A stretch of DNA of 64,000 bases. Origin: Cheiracanthium punctorium (Eukaryota; Arthropoda; Arachnida; Araneae; Cheiracanthiidae). Every line of letters starts with the position of its first letter. Positions within the stretch are counted from its first letter, which is position 1. Positions 48,001-62,300 of the stretch are shown one piece after another. The notes under the pieces were generated by a model. That model made no database searches, was not told where the DNA came from, and saw only the letters and a program-made list of their open reading frames with translations. A program made the position numbers and the translations under genes. Where the stretch lies: assembly GCA_038373885.1 (NCBI GenBank), contig JAWZYV010000091.1, positions 372,001 to 436,000 on the forward strand. The letters run 5' to 3'.

Positions 48001-51000
48001 AATACACTTTCTGTATTTCTAGGTATATTTTCATGACATTTTTCTTTTTAATGGTTAACCATTTATAGTTGTCGAACAATGACCTTTTTAATTTATTAAA
48101 GTTTAACAATGTTAAAGCAATGATAAAAATTATAATTTCAAAATAAATTAATATTATAGAAGAAATTTGATGCATTATGTAATTTAGTTTTTTAGGACAT
48201 TCTTCTAAAGATGCTTGAACTTTCTTTTAAATGGATAGTTAATGAAAAGTAGATATAATGAAATGCTGAAAAAAAACTTTATTTATTTGTTGTATTACAA
48301 ATGCTTTAAGAAATAAAAATATATTAAATAGTATTTTCTTTTTCCTTTAGAAATTATTGAAAAGTTAAATATAATTGTTTTTTGAGTATCATGGCTTTTT
48401 ATAAAAATGTAAGAGTTGTGCTCATTATTTGTGTAAAGACATCAATGCTATTCTGAACAGTGATGCATTATGAAATAAGGAAATTTTGTAATAACAGGTT
48501 GTTCATCATTCTTTCTAATTTTCCTTTTAACTTTTCCCTTTTCAACTCTCTATAGAAAAAACTTATTCATGTTTCAACTTTTTTCACATCAAATATCATT
48601 CAAGACATGTGTAAACTAATCTGTGCATATTAATTCAGATTGTTTTTTATAGTTATAATAATGCAGTAATCCTTAATTATGCATTATTGTAAGTTTTTCT
48701 ATTATATTAATGATGTTATCATATGTTTCTTCCCCCCCCCTCCTTTTTGTATATTCAGTTTTAGGTTACTTTTTTTCTTGGGGGGGGGATAAATTTTAAT
48801 GTCTGCATCACCATTTATTTTTAGGAATTTGTATTTATCTATCTATTTATTTTTATTTTGTTTTTCAGATTTAATGTCAATATCTACAAGCCTAGCAGAT
48901 GGAGAATATACAGTGTTTGATCGAATTACCTACTTAGGAAGTGCTGTTATCAGTGATCCCAAAAATGAATATGACATTCGTAAAAAGATGTCAGTGTTAA
49001 ATGAGGAATCTTCTGTTAGTGCTATGCATATATCATTATCACTGCCTTTGAATTCAGAAGGATATGTAATGTAAGTATACAATTTACATATGCAATGCAG
49101 TTTTGTAAGTAAACAAATTTTATATATATTCTTGGAGGGGGGGATGAGTGTTTAGCATAAGAGCACCCCTTAAAGAAATCCTCGTCTTAAAGTTAATTTA
49201 ACTTTAATACCATTTTTAATAGAAATGCATCTAGATTTCCTTTGTTCTATCAACTATGCAGTTGTTTTTCTGCAATAAAAATACATTAATCTTTCATTTA
49301 CGTTTATTTAGTGCTTTTTGTACTATTTCAGTTCCCTGAAGTTCTGCAATATATCATGCATGCTTGAAAAATCTGTGTTTACAGTATCAGTTACTATGTA
49401 AAGGTCATGCTAATTGCATAAAATGCTAAATAGTTTATTTAACCAATCAATAAAAATTATTTGAATCACATCTGCTTGCTCCCATCTAACAATGTTACAG
49501 ACATTTAATTTTGATTCCATATACGTATTTTTATGTATTTATTATTATTATTTTTTTTTTTTTACTGAAATTTTCGATATAGCTGCAAAGGTGCAGTGAT
49601 TTAAAATCTTAGAGGTCATTTAAAAAAATTAATGATTTTATGTAATTGTACAATTGAGCACTTTAGAAGTTCAAAAATATTATTTGTACTGAAATATGAT
49701 CATTGAGGAGAATTGATTCTATGAACAATAAAATTGTAATGGTCCAAAATTGTCAGAGATCTCTAGAACTTAGTAAATAATGTTCAAATTATTTATGAGC
49801 CTAGTAGCATTATAAAGCAGCTACATGTAATTGAATTGAGAGGAATGATATTGACATGTTTTTGCCAGGTGATGGGCAAAAAGGTCTAGAGAGAAACCTG
49901 ATATTATTTTCTGTATTTAATTTGATAGTTTGTGTTTTATGTAAACTGGAACTGACATAATTAAAACTGAGTTTTAGTTTTACATTTTTATTTCATGCTT
50001 CATGAAATCATATTCTTTTTACAATTCTGTGTCTCAAAAGTAAAATAATAATGATTAGCATATAAAACTGAACTGGATTATAATTGTTTCATCTGTTCTG
50101 TCTGTGGTTTGCAGAAGAAGCTGATAAATGCCAATGGTTCTAATGTGAGAAATTTCTTATGGGAATCGTCCCAGAGTAGCTCAGTGGTAGAGCACCCGCG
50201 TGTTAAGTGGCAGTCCTGGGTTTGATCCCCAGCTCTGGAATTTTTCGCAGTAAAAAAAAAATAATTAATCAGCCTAAACAGTCCAACTTGCCCAATGCAT
50301 TTGAAAGGTTGATAGAATCACTTTCTAAAATATGTATAATGTAATGACATTCAGAATTTTTATAACATTAGACAATGATCTTGAAAAATGGCCACTTCAG
50401 GAAAACTTTATTTTAATGCTTTGTTCACTGAATTTATATCACTAGCTTATTTAGTGGGTGCTTCATTTCTTTTACACATTTAAATTTTGGTAAATGTTAA
50501 AAGTTTGTCATAATTTTGAGAACCTAACAAGAGTCAATTATCTCATTTTCTTAACTTTTATGTGTATCCTTTACTATTACGTAATATTTTAAAAAATAAA
50601 TTATAAAACTTATTTTTATTATGCAAATTAAAAAAAATATTTTATGGTATGTAATGTCTGATTTGTACAAGTGTGTAGTATTGGAAAAATATTTTACATT
50701 GTAGTTTCTTCAATATATTTTGATAGATTATATCAGCCAAGTTCATCAAATGAAATTGGTAGCTTTCCTATTGTACAAATTGTAGCTCACATTCCTGGTG
50801 AATTAGAGTCAAAAGAAGCAAATTGCTTAGCACTGGTTCATAAATGCAACCAGGGGACTATTCCAGAATCTACAGTATTTCAGTGCCATGTATTTAGATG
50901 TGAAGTCCCTGAAGCAGTAAGTATAATTTTAAGCATCCTAATGGGGAATAATTTAAGAGTTTACTATATCAGAAGTAGATAGAAATAATGGGATAGTTGC

Positions 51001-54000
51001 TTTTACAAATTTAATCCTTTTTTTTAAACCTATAGCCAGAAGCATTAAAATTTTAAAAATATTGCTGAAACTTAAAAATGAATGAACGAAGTTCTAACTA
51101 GTACAGAAAAATTTTGAAAGCTTATAAATGCATTTTAAATTTGTCACACTGAAAAATAACTTAAAATATTTGATTTATAAGATTATAATGTTTTCTATTA
51201 GTTTAAGTAGTGTAAAGTAGCAAATTAGTTATAAATGTGTAAGCTTAGTTTTAAATGTGTAAAGTAGCAAATGACTTATCTCTCTTTGCAAATTATTACT
51301 ATCTCTCACTATTAATATTTAGTAATTTTACTAAACTTACTTTAATATTAGTTTCATTTGAATTAATTTGCTTAAAATTGGATTTGTAGTTTGGAACGTT
51401 TTATGCTGTTTGTAAAAGATTCAAAATCATATGATTGTTTTTAGAGCATCATAAATATAAAATGAAACTTAATTGTGTGATTATAGCTGTAAAATATATG
51501 TTCAAATATTCTTTAAAAGATTAAATATTTTTATCCTATACATTTAATTAAATAATTAATTTAGTCAGATGTTTTCTATTTAAAAAACAAAATAAAAATA
51601 TTTACACTAATTACTTTTTTGTTTCTTTATATATTTTCAGGCATTTAAAATTATACAGTGTTTTTCTGCTGCATTGAAAAAAGTACCGAAGTTTCCTATG
51701 CCAAAGTCAGAATCATTTGGAATTGAGAAAAGTAGCTCTGAATCCATAAATAATGTTTTAACTTATATATTTGATGGTACTCTTGAAATCAAAGAAGATG
51801 ATTCTAAGGTTGTATTATTTTGTAAAATTCTTATAAAATAACATTGTGTGGTAATTTTTGGATAAATCATTGTTTATACTTGCTTTCTGTGCTGCAAAGT
51901 ATATGCTGTTTTAACTGGTTGTGTTATATTAATTATTACTTTTGTTATTGAATATTTGGCCTCTATTATGGGTTTAATCAATAATAACTCTAATGAAACA
52001 TTTTCGTTCATATTTCTTACTGTATTCTCATAAGTTTAGCTTTTTAATAGTATGTTTATTTGAATGTTGTTTGAAATATGTTTTTAAAGTATTTTTCATG
52101 TTAGATCTGTGTTATTCAAACAATTCATTGGTACACATAAAAGGAATTTTTGTCACTTTTTCTCCGAGACTTATGTTGAATATGTCTGATTATTAAAAAA
52201 ATAAAAAACTACTTCCATATATAAATGTTTAAGTTAATGTTTCATAAATATAACATTTTTTTGCCCATGCAGTAATTTGTTGCTACCAAAATTTGAGTCT
52301 AGGTCCCCCCATCTTATGTAACGAGTCTAATATTGTAAGGAAAGTTATATTTTATGTAAACAGTATTCTAAACATTCGAAATAGGTATTTTCAATAACGA
52401 TCAAACAAATATTTATATAGATGCCAAATATAGATACTAGACTAATCAGTTTTGTAGATTAAATCCTAAATGTAAACATTTTAAAGAAATGTTTCACTAA
52501 AATTGCACCTGTAACTGTGATTTTACCATTTCTTTTTTTTTCTATTTTCAAATTTAAATGTTTTGTTACTCATATTTGTATATTTTTATATGAAGGGTGG
52601 TTATGCATCTTGTCCAAAAGACAAAGACTATTTTAAATTAAGATGCAAGTTGGAGAAATGTATAACTCTTACCATTCAACAAATTTCTGAAAATAAAGAA
52701 TTACTTATAGAAAGGTAATGTATTACACACGTGTTTTCATGAATTCTCTTTGATCTTTTACATATCTATTTTTTAAGGCTCAGCATTCTTATTTTTATTT
52801 ATTTATTTCATTTGCAGCATTCTGCATAGCTTTCTCTCTCTGCCTCCCTCTCTTTCTGTATATGTATATAATATATATTTCACTGTTTTTGTATTGAAGT
52901 TTCTTTTCCAATTATAAATTTGTCCTGTTGATCAAATTACAATTTTAATTTTATTTTTTAATTAAATTTGAAAAATGCAATATGTTAATATATAATCTTC
53001 ATTAATAATATTAAATTCAATGTTAATATTTAATCTTTGAATTTTTTGTGGGTTCTTCAATACTTAAAAGTGTGTTATACCCAAATTGCTAATTTCTCAT
53101 CCCCAAATTGTGCTGTTTTCTTAATATCTTTTCTGTAACATTTTCATGCATGTTGAGTCTTTTATAATGTTGAAATTTTAAGTCGGATTTAAATGATTGT
53201 AAGTTGGAAACAAATGTTTCTGATTATTCTTTGTGTGTTTACATTGCATGATTTATAGAAGTTATTCACTATGTAGATGTTGTTTTCTTTCTTTCTTTTT
53301 ATTTTAGCTTTAAATAGAAAATAACGTAAAATGAAAATAAAATAAAGAATGCAGAAATGTACAACTTTCAATTTCTTCAAAAATTATCTTTTTATTTTAT
53401 TAAATTATTGGGTGACCTGATGTAAACGTACCACTATTGTCTATTGTTGTTTTAAATTTTAATCCAATTTGTTAATATATTTTGATTATTAAGGTGCTTT
53501 GGACTGCTGATATCGCCTGGTCGAAATGTTCGCAATAGTGATATGCAGCTCATTGAAATGGTAAATATGAACCATAAATACAGTCTTGATTAAGTCTCAG
53601 TTATTATCGAATTAAACATATATAATAAATATTTTTGCTTTAAAAAATGTGTGTGCTCTATTTTGATTTCTTAATTGCAATGCATTGTTACAGGTGATTG
53701 ATATTAAAAAAAAAATAATCTTCAATACAGAGAAAATATCCAAATTAATACTCAAACTTCACTATATGCTAACTACAGTTTTAACTTTTTACTACTTTTA
53801 ACTTTAATTCAATGCAGTGTACCAAATACATGATGATTGCACATCAAAGAATAAACTAATTTTACTCTCACTCAATGCCAAGTTAGAGGGGGGCAAGGAG
53901 GGGCATCAGTCTGTGTGCACTGCACCTAAGGGGTGCCAAATTGTATATAAAACCTTCTCCATTGCATTTTGACAAACAGGAGGAGGTGCAAAATTTTCAG

Positions 54001-57000
54001 TTGTCCCTGGGCCCTGAAAACACAGCTATGCCTCTGCTCTCACCTTACTCAGATTCAACCAATCAACTGTAGAAATAGCCTGTGTTGATAATTTATTTTT
54101 CAATCCAATTGGATCAAGTGTATCGTTTCCCATGATATATGATTGAAACAGCCGTATATTGTCATCATCCACTGGTGTATGTTGATGAGGCTTTTCTCAG
54201 TTCAGTTAGTTTTCACTGAAGGATGTATTCATACTACACTTTTCACTATGGTCCTAGTGAGTTATTATCTGTTTTGTTATTCTGATGTCCAGCCACTATA
54301 TGTTTTTCCATCTTCTTGCATTATTGCCAACCCATGATTAAATTATAAATTTTTAAAAAATCGCAAATCATTAATTACTAGATTTATACCTGAATTGTAG
54401 CAGATTATAAAACGTGTCTGTGTGACTAATTTGTATCTGTTCCAATGTTTTGGTTAGTTAAAATGTTGTCATAAGATACACAAAACTATTTTGGCCTGAG
54501 TTTATCCTCTATAAACAACTCTAATAATTATAACATCTTTTGGGTATAGGAAATTCAAATTTAGCCAATTAAGCAAACAGTTCCTCTGTATTCTTTCTCT
54601 GTTAAGACATAGTGATTAAATTTGCATTATTTATTTTGATAATGCATTCTTAAATTGTGTGTATATGATAAAAATGTTGTTCATTAACATAGCTGGAGTT
54701 TCGTTTTGAAAACTTTAGCTAGTGTCTATAGCCTGCATATCTTATTTTTACTTATTTAGCTATAAGACATGGAAATGTGTTCAGAAAGCTTTTCTATAGT
54801 TATATAGGTATCCCAATGATTGAAAATATGACGAGATACAAATTAGAGTGCATTATTGTCTTACTACCACAAGAAAGTTTTTGTTGTTGCAAATAGATTA
54901 ATTGAAAAGAATAGGAAGAAAAGTTTAGAATCAGCTGCTACTGTTGACAAATTACGGACATTGAAAATTAACTTTTAAGAACAAAGCAGAATGAGGGATA
55001 AAATTCCTCTATATCACGTAGCAAGAACATCTGGCATTGATCAAAATGCAATTTTAGGTACCAATTAGAAAAATGAACTTCCTGTTACCCCTAAAATACA
55101 GCAGAATACCATGTTTTTAGATATTGCTACCTTCATACGAGTTGTTTGGAGTTTTTCTAGTTATATTAGAACAGTAGACTTTAGTTTCATGCAACAGTTT
55201 ATAGTTTCAGACACTGAATTTAGACATTATGCTAAATAAAGAAGATTAATGCATCAATTATTACAAGCATTCTTTTTAGATTCTAAACTTAACTTGATGT
55301 GTATGTTAGTAAGTTTTAGAACTTCTTATGATCTTCTTTTTGGAATTCTGATATAGAAAGAAAAGGAATGTTTTTTGTTTTGTATTGATAATTCTTAGTC
55401 AACAAAAGAATGTCTGTGAATAAATCTCATTTGAAAAAATGATCTTTAGTTACATTTATTAAGCTAGTCAGTAGTGGGCTGCATTATTAAATTATGAAAG
55501 TTATGTTTTGTCAGTTGAAATGTAACACTATTGAGTACATGTAAGAAAATCATATAAAATAGTTTTTTAAATGTGCATTGCAACTAGAGAATCTCCAATT
55601 AATAACCGAAAATAAACTGTTCATTATTAGGTTTCATTCAATAAACCATCTTCTGGAGAAAAAGGGCCCTATACTATAACTGGAATATGGGATCCAAATG
55701 AACCAGTCTTTGGTGTTTTAAATAAAGAAACTCCCAAAGGTAAAATAGTCTCTATTACTTTTATACTTTGGACAAAGGAAATTTATTGATAAGAACTGAT
55801 ATTGGCCTCATCCTCTATGTGAATTCTTATACTTGTATTAGGTTTATATGAAGGTAAAAATTAAGATGAAATAAATATTATACCAGAATATTCTCATTTA
55901 ATATATATTTTGCAGTTGATCCTATTATTCTAGGAAGGTTTTATAAATAGGCAAAAATTATGAACTCAATCAACTTTATTTAGATCATTTTGAATGTTTC
56001 AACATTTTCACACTTTCCACGCCACATCTAGTCTTCATTCCCGTCATTCCAATATCCTTCAACATCTGCTTCCATTAAATAATAATTGCAGTCACATAAA
56101 AGTCTTCATGTACTATGATCTTGATATCTTTTGTAACTAAGTACCTAAGTAAAAGTACTGTAAAAGTACCAGGTTACAGAAGCAATATGAGTGCAACAAC
56201 CAACAAGTCATGCCCCTACATTGCATTGACAGTACCAGTAAAGTATAGTGGGGGAATTGTACTGAGGTTTTAAGCCAGCTAGCAATATGCAAATGCTCCT
56301 TGATGACGAACTCTATAAGGTGAAACACCGGCATAGCCAGCTGCTGCTCTCTTTAAGTTATGTTACCTTTTGTTTTGTTATAGTTATTGTTTAAGTTAAT
56401 CCATAAGTATGATAAAATGACAGAAAATATTTTGAAACCTTGTTCAGGGGGGGGGGGGGTCCGGACCCATCCCCCCTGAAATTTCAGTTTTTGTTAACAA
56501 AATAAGAATGATGAAGTCTTTTTGTGAAAAATTCTGCCTTTTTTACGGTTTGGACCCCCTCCGAAATCTTTTTCTGGGTATGTCCCTGATTTAGCCTGCC
56601 GAGTCAACTTGCCCTGTATTCAATGTGCCTACTAGCCCCATAATACATTTTTTTTCACAAAATGAAAGGCATAACCTTCTAAGTGTAAACAATCAAATTA
56701 ATCATATATCTAGTAGATAAGTTAATCATGCACTAGTGTAGTTTTTTCAAAGTTAAATCGCAATTATTTTGATGAGTATTAGAAATTAGAAAAATAATGA
56801 AGCATCAACAAATTATTTGCCAATATAAAAAAGGAAAAAATCATTGTAAATATCTACTGCACATGGGTAATGCTGCAAAACTACTTTGGCATTTGGAGAA
56901 AAGAAGGAGAAACTTATATATAATCTGGGACTGGTTGATCAATCTATCTACAACTGCGAAATTATGAGGACTATGCTTACTTACTCCAGTAACCAACTGG

Positions 57001-59316
57001 CTCTGGTCTCCCTTTCTTGGAAATTGTACATTCTGTTTTTGCTAAATACATAAATGTGTTGCTTATTTTATCCCCCCCCCCCCTTCTAAAAAAACCCCCT
57101 ACAAATCTTTATTGTTTTAATGCACTGTGTTTAGTCTTAATGCCCCTTGAAAAAAGTTTTACACTGCAATAATTTTAAGCAAGTTTATATTTCTTTAAAT
57201 ATTTGTACATATATGTAAAATTTTGCAAAAGTTATCATTCCTAGCAGCTTTCTTATAGTTTAATGGCGTTTGTTATAGTTTATGAAAATACTGCTCTTTT
57301 TTACATTTGTACCCTTAATCAAATCTTAACTTAGTTTCTGCATCATTAAATTTATGTTATGTATGCAAAAAATTCCTCCCAATTTATTTTGACGGATTCA
57401 TCACAACTGGTTTAATTTAGGTTTGCTTGCAGTACGTGATTTTTGTGAAACTGTTTAATATTAGTTCTCAGAATTGCAAACATTTTTATTTTGATAAACT
57501 TTTAATTAAAAAAAATTATTTTTAGATACACGTGTATATATGACAGTTGCAGCTGACCTTGTTATTTCTGGTATACAAGAACCTGTTAGATTTGTTATTG
57601 AAACAAAAGCAAAAATTTTCCCACCGACTGAAAGATTTTGGTATTTTTCGAAAAGGACATTATATGAAAATTTTTACTTGAGAGTGAAAGAAGTAAGCTA
57701 TGCTAAATATATTTGTTTAATTATAATACATTTAAGTGATGTAAATGTAAAATATAATGTAGCTTACACATTATAAAAATGTAAGTTAAATGTAAGTTAA
57801 ATATTTTTATATTGTACAAAATAATAGTGCTTTTACTACTTATTAAGAAACAATTGCTGAATAGTCTGCAGGTAACATATTTGTGGTGTAAATGACTTTC
57901 CTTGTATGATTAAAGTTCATGTTTATATGACCATGAAATGTAACTTGTTACTTTCAAAAGTATCATTCTTCAATATACAATAATGTATTTGCTTTCTAAT
58001 TAGTATTTCACATAATTATCGCCTCACCATGGCTCAGTGGTTATATCACTGGAAATGGTAGACGGGCGAAGTGTGAAGGTTCCGGGTTCGGGTCCCATCG
58101 CGCGTCCGTCGACCTAACCGTTCGGAGTTTTCCGTGGTTTTCTCCGAAACTTAGCGTAAATATGGGTTAGGACCCCTTAGAAAGACCCCCACGGAGGGCA
58201 CCCCACCCTTCGACCTAGAGCCCACTCGGAGCTAATAGGTCGTAATCCTACACATACACACACACAATTCACATAATTATCAAGGCTCTTTGTTAAATTA
58301 CTGTGATATTCTGTTCACGTAAAATATCACATTTCAGTCCATCCTTTCTTATACTTGAAAAGGTCTAGTTATGTTCAAGCTTTGAACTATTATCATATAA
58401 AAATTATAGTCATATCCGCGTACCTCCTTCCTAACTTTGGAGGGTCCTGTGTCTCAAAGTGTCATCAAGTTCTGTATTTTACGAGCGTAAATAAGATTAG
58501 AGGACGTAATTTTACATTAAATGAACTAAATTTATTTCACAATTATAGATAGGGAACCGATGTTATCTTACTATAAATTAAAAAACAATTAACTACTATA
58601 AGACATAATCAACGCTTAAGCACATGGTGCCTTAAAAGACTCTTTCATTCATCCCAGGAACATGAAGGAAGTGAGTAGCTTCACACGTGCCTGGTAGAAT
58701 TCAGAAAACACTAAAAATCAGTTGCGGATTTGCCAAAAAGACACACAGCCAAAAACATGCAAGATAGACCCTGACAAACTGCCTTGCTCTGATAATAGCA
58801 TTCATAGAGTGTGCCAGCTTGGTTCCTTGTCCAGCAACCCACAGGTACTGGGCATTGCATCACTGGCAATTTCGTCGACTATGTGCACTGTTCCAATGTG
58901 CATGCCTGTTATTATAGGCAAAATCAAAACATATCGGACATTATCTACATTTGTAACTATGTATCCTTTCGGCATAAAATACGATATGTATATCACAATA
59001 GGAGATGAAAACGGGAGATGGTTTAATTTATGGCTAGTTATTTTGTAATTTTGAATAATTTTATCGGTCTCTGGGAATTATCTACCTCTTACTTAAATTT
59101 AGAAATTAGGATTTTTCATTACATGTATAAGTTAATACTGAATAGAAAACAGGAGTAATTATGTCATTGCTAGTAACACTTTGCCTAATTAAGATCATTA
59201 ATTTTGTTTGAATTGCATTACTTTAATTGTAAGGTAATACCGTGAAATCAGTATTGGGAAATTGCTGTTACATGACAATATTTTATATATATATATAGAT
59301 GATATATATATGTATG

Positions 59317-59363
<47 letters not shown>

Positions 59364-62300
59364 TATTTATTTATTTACTTTGGGGGGGATATATATTTTT
59401 TAAAGTTACATAGGGAAGTGAATTTTTTTTTTCATGTTAAATTTTTGTTTCATGTTAAAAGAAAACAAATATATCAAATTAATCAGCATATTGCTGGGAT
59501 AGTAGAATTAGTGAACAGAAAATTTCACTATTTTTTCATTTTAAATATCTTTCACTGTGTATAATCAGCAATATAAGTAGTTTTTTATTACAAGTTGTCA
59601 ACTTTAATTATTGAAAAACAAAAATTTAAATGCATTTTAATTTTACCTGCCTCTATAAATTTAGGCTTGTTTACTGCTGTGTGCATTAAAGAAACATAAA
59701 AACATTGATTATTTCATTAACTATAGATAAGTACAATTTAATTAAGAATAACAGCTTTAAAATACTATATGTCCTCTAAAATATTATTTAAATTTAGATA
59801 ATGTGGTTTGAATACTATTGCCTATTGATTGAAAAGGTTAGAATGTTTCTCTTTCTCTGTATTTAAGAATTTATATATAGTCGGACACAGTGGCGGATCC
59901 ACAGGGGGGGCTCTGGGGGCTCGACCCCCCCCCCAGAGCTAGAAATACACTATGGATTAGGGAAGTTAAAAAAATTGTAAATTTTTACATGAACTGAAAT
60001 TTAAAAAAAGTAGCACTGTATATACAGTTGACTCTCTGTTTAACGATGATCTCTTTCCACAGACGATATTTCAAAGTCCCAGCAACTCCAACTTAAAAAA
60101 TTTCTATTCAAAGATGACGTCCTTTCTGTTTAAGAAAGATTTTTTTTTATCTACAGGAACAGGGGAAATTTTTTTTAAGAGTGGTAAAAAAGTGTCGGGG
60201 GATGTCAAAAGTGCAATTCGCAAGACAATCTCAACTACCTGAGTGTATTCTCAAAGGTATTTTAGTAGCAAAGAGAAAATGCTTGAAGTAGCATAAAAAT
60301 TTAATTCGGGATTCAAATCCAAATGGCCGAAAAGTCAATGTGGCCGATTTATTTGCCAGGAGAGGACAGCTTGCGCCACTGAATGTGTCGCTTAGAGCTG
60401 GAAGAGTTTGCCAAGGCACTTCTGCATGCAAATGGTTGCATGAAGCAAGAGCGTCCAACATTCTAATTTCTGGGTCCCACCATGGCCGAGTGGATAAGAC
60501 ACTCGACATGATAGACGGCTGAAGTGTGAAGATCCCGTGTCTGGGCCTACCGCGTGGCTGTCGATCTAACCATCTGGAGTTTTTCACGATGGTTTTCTCC
60601 AGATTTAACGTGAAGAACCTCTGAAAAAATCCTCCGGCCAAGGCAAGCGTCCCAGAATGCAGATGCCTCTAGTATAGGCTTGCTATATAACATCACATAA
60701 TACATCACTCCAATTTCTGGAGGCCCGATGGCTGAGCGCATAGCGCTTGCAACTGGGAGAAGAAAAGTGCCTGGTTCAAACTCAGTTCGCGTCCGTCAAT
60801 CTAGTTGTTCGGAGTCTTATGCAGTTTTCTCCAAAACTTCTCATAAATACGGATTAAGGCCTCTTAGAAAGCCCCCCACGTAGGGCACTCCGTACTCGGC
60901 CTAGATCCCTCATGTAGATAATTGTTCGTATTACCAAAATAAAACAAAATCAAGCAATTACTGTAGTGCTGTTATTCTGGCAGAAAAATTTGGAATGCAA
61001 AATTTCAGGCTTCGGCTGGTTAGCTAGAAAAATTCATAAAATGGAAGCTGACGCATTTAACATTTGAGAAAATCTGGAAGAAAGAATAACAGGAAGGCGA
61101 AAAATGAAACAACTGATTCATTTTGATTTTCTTGAAACCTAATTTTATTGTATTGCTTGTTTTTACTACCTTTTTTTTAAGGTAACTTAAAATAATTTTT
61201 GTGGATAATAAAATAATATAATGATAATAAAAGTAAAAATTTTAAACACGCAATTATATCAAGAAAAATATTCACAGTCCTAAGAATGTAAAGTGTTAAG
61301 GGTTGGTGCTGGTGCTGTAGGATTACGGCCAATTATCTGCACATGGAATCTAAGCCGATGGGTGGGGAGCACTCCGTAGGAGTCTTTCTAAGGGGCCCTA
61401 ACCCTTATTTACTCTAAGTTTCGGAGGAAAGCACGGAACACTCCGAACAGTTAGGTTGGTGGACGCGAACTGGTTTTGAACCAGGCAGCTTCCAAAGTGT
61501 AAAGGGAAATGTTTTTCTTTTACAAATTCTGTTTATGGAAGATCTCTATTTAAGGACGATTTTTCACATTTTCACGGTTCCTTGAAAGTCGTTAGGCAGA
61601 GAGCCAACTATATATATATACATATACCAAGAATATTTACACCAATACTTATTGAATCCTTGTGGACTAAACGTAATTACTCTGTTTACAAAAATGATTG
61701 AGCTTTTATTTTTAAACAGAAGGTGGGGCAAATTTTATTGACTCGCTATCACCACAGTGGCTGGAGCACAGTTTCCAGTTTTATTTGTACAGTGGAACCT
61801 GCCTAATGGGACTACCCTTGGGAAGAGCAAAACTGGTCACCTTACAAAGGTGGTAAAGTGTGATGGTTGTAAAGCGAAATTGCTCTCTGCTCGTTTGCGA
61901 AAGTTGTCACTATAGACAGACAATCTCTTTACCAAAGTGGTCACTTTAGCAGGTTCCACCATATTTGAATGGACGGCGGCACACTGATACGAGGAAAAAA
62001 TCTTCCGTTGCTCTCTCCATTTTATAGGGGACGGAGTTTGTGGTTTAGTGCAGAAATCTTTTATCGGTAAACCCCTAATTGCCATTAAAAAGTCTTAAAA
62101 TTCGTGACGAGAATGCCCTCTTACCCACTGCAGTCACGTTAGACGCATCGGCCTTAAGTGATGCTGCAGCATAGGCGAACAATCCAACCCTCCGCAATTT
62201 GTACAGCTTTCATTCTTTCAACTGCTCTCATGAGTTGCCCCACCACCCGGACGTATGGGTACAAATCCTCATTATAAAAGTAAAACATATTCTAAGATAT

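Noticed and set aside
58722..59048. 108-codon ORF in intron 9
   Set aside because: No recognised domain, sense-strand intronic position and competing frames on both strands.
60231..60641. 136-codon ORF on the minus strand, similar to minus ORFs at 1264-1763
   Set aside because: Lies in repeat R1 over the SINE; the similarity reflects the repeat, not a gene.
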